From Thermacetogenium sp. UBA4966 (GTDB taxonomy: Bacteria > Bacillota > DSM-12270 > Thermacetogeniales > Thermacetogeniaceae), in assembly GCA_002397275.1 (NCBI GenBank), contig DHAA01000018.1, forward strand, positions 1 through 13,165: a DNA stretch of 13,165 bases, given 5' to 3'. Each line of letters starts with the position of its first letter. Position 1 is the stretch's first letter. Shown here piece after piece: positions 12,323-13,165 of this stretch. A program made the translations under genes and the position numbers. The notes under the pieces were generated by a model, which worked only from the letters and a program-made list of their open reading frames with translations, had not been told where the DNA came from and ran no database searches.

Positions 12323-13165
12323 CTAGTATTTGCAGTTATCCTGGAAGGTCTCCCACATAGCTATAAAGTTTTCAATGGGCACGTCATCCTGAATATTGTG
12401 TACAGGGGAGTATATAAAACCACCGCCGGGAGCGAAAACGTCCATAATGCGCTTGGTTTCATCCCTCACCTGCTCCGGCGTTCCTTTGGGCAACGTGTCC
12501 TGTGTATTGATGCCGCCCCCCCAGAAGGTGATCTGTTTACCGTATGTGCTTTTCAGGAATTCCGGCGACATTTTGGCTGCGGATATCTGGACCGGATTGA
12601 GACAATCAAATCCGGCGTCAATAATATCGGGCAAAGCGTCCGATACCGAGCCGCAGGAGTGAAGCGTCATCTTGATATCTCCATTGGACTTAATTTTGGA
12701 CTTAATATGATCGATAAGCTGTTTGTGATAGGGAAGAATCATTTCCCTGATCATCTTCGGGGAAGCCATCAGGCCATTTTGCGTTCCGTAATCGTCAGCT
12801 TCAGCCGTTACGTCGACTAGACCGTCATATACTTCGAAGAGATTGTCATAGTATTCGATCTTCTTCTCCAGGAGCGTTTGCATAAATTGCCGGCAACGTT
12901 TTGGCTCTGAGGCCATCATCATGAACCAGTGTTCAAAACCATAGACCAAGGGACCTGTCTGAAAAAAGCCGTTGCCATACACTTCGGTGATGGTGGTCGC
13001 ATAGCCTGCAGCGCGATAGTCTTCCATCTCTTTACGGGAAGAGGGCTGAAATTTGCTTGGCGTAGGCCAAACAAACTTCGCGTCATCCTCTTCATTTTTA
13101 GCGTCGGCCAAAACGACATCTACTAAATCGAAGTACAGACCCTGCTCTTTCGGCATTCTATACTT
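12323..13165 (-). CDS. URO-D-family corrinoid methyltransferase (MtaA/CmuA-like), 5' end outside the window
   Basis: The last 280 residues of a uroporphyrinogen-decarboxylase-fold protein are present; the reading frame continues open past the right edge, so the start is not seen. This fold in anaerobes is used by methyltransferases that move methyl groups to or from a corrinoid protein or cofactor. Visible features are the segment RMPKEQGLYFDLVD, AEADDYGTQNGLM, and a likely zinc-binding set H and C in LHSCGSV plus C in FDCLNP, 17 residues later. The end is GGGFIYSPVHNIQDDVPIEN. True HemE (heme synthesis) is unlikely because of the zinc-type HxC motif and the linked corrinoid protein. It may be the substrate-specific enzyme (as in O-demethylases) or the second methyltransferase. 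It is transcribed before the corrinoid gene. Confidence 0.85.
   Translation of the reverse strand, partial: KYRMPKEQGLYFDLVDVVLADAKNEEDDAKFVWPTPSKFQPSSRKEMEDYRAAGYATTITEVYGNGFFQTGPLVYGFEHWFMMMASEPKRCRQFMQTLLEKKIEYYDNLFEVYDGLVDVTAEADDYGTQNGLMASPKMIREMILPYHKQLIDHIKSKIKSNGDIKMTLHSCGSVSDALPDIIDAGFDCLNPVQISAAKMSPEFLKSTYGKQITFWGGGINTQDTLPKGTPEQVRDETKRIMDVFAPGGGFIYSPVHNIQDDVPIENFIAMWETFQDNCKY

Noticed and set aside
1..13165. CRISPR array, tRNA or rRNA genes, insertion sequences
   Set aside because: No regularly spaced repeats, no tRNA-like cloverleaf with a TTCGA-type arm, no rRNA sequence and no transposase-like frame were found in the window.

Overview
The window looks like chromosomal DNA of an anaerobic, endospore-forming, flagellated, single-membrane member of the Firmicutes (Clostridia in the broad sense; I cannot name the genus). 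The evidence is sporulation genes of the SpoIID, SpoIIID, YabP and YabQ families, a compact flagellar rod cluster (FlgF, FlgG and a muramidase-less FlgJ-type protein) with no outer-membrane ring genes, strong AGGAGG-type ribosome binding sites, use of TTG and GTG starts, and a corrinoid methyltransferase system typical of acetogens and related anaerobes.

Left arm, minus strand (1-1165). A DtxR/MntR-type metalloregulator (689-1165) is followed by a leader of almost 600 bases and then by the first 31 codons of a protein starting with a [2Fe-2S] ferredoxin-like domain, probably a Mo/W formate dehydrogenase alpha subunit or an [FeFe] hydrogenase. The leader begins with what I read as a molybdenum/tungsten cofactor riboswitch with its own terminator (500-635). 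A second element (about 371-484) shares three colinear sequence blocks with the first and is followed by further hairpins and a second terminator-like hairpin (197-235) with a possible antiterminator. This tandem leader is the most interesting part of the window.

Divergence region (1166-1653). This gap holds seven DnaA-box-like 9-mers in one orientation (1251-1455), short tandem repeats (1510-1554), and a good sigma-A promoter with an overlapping inverted repeat driving a GntR/YtrA-type repressor.

Central plus-strand block (1654-9598). A gntR-ABC ATPase-ABC permease operon with overlapping genes comes first. It is followed by spoIID, spoIIID, mreB/mbl, flgF, flgG, flgJ-like, yabP and yabQ. 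The order spoIID/spoIIID/mbl/flgF/flgG is known from Bacillus and Clostridia, but spoIIQ is missing between spoIID and spoIIID, and yabPQ has joined the flagellar end instead of its usual place between hslR and divIC.

Right arm (9714-13165). A PAS-PAS-AAA+-HTH sigma-54 activator faces, tail to tail across a shared terminator (11410-11434), a minus-strand operon of a URO-D-family methyltransferase (truncated by the window edge) and a corrinoid protein. The activator is a plausible regulator of that operon. Two strong hairpins lie between the two methyltransferase genes.
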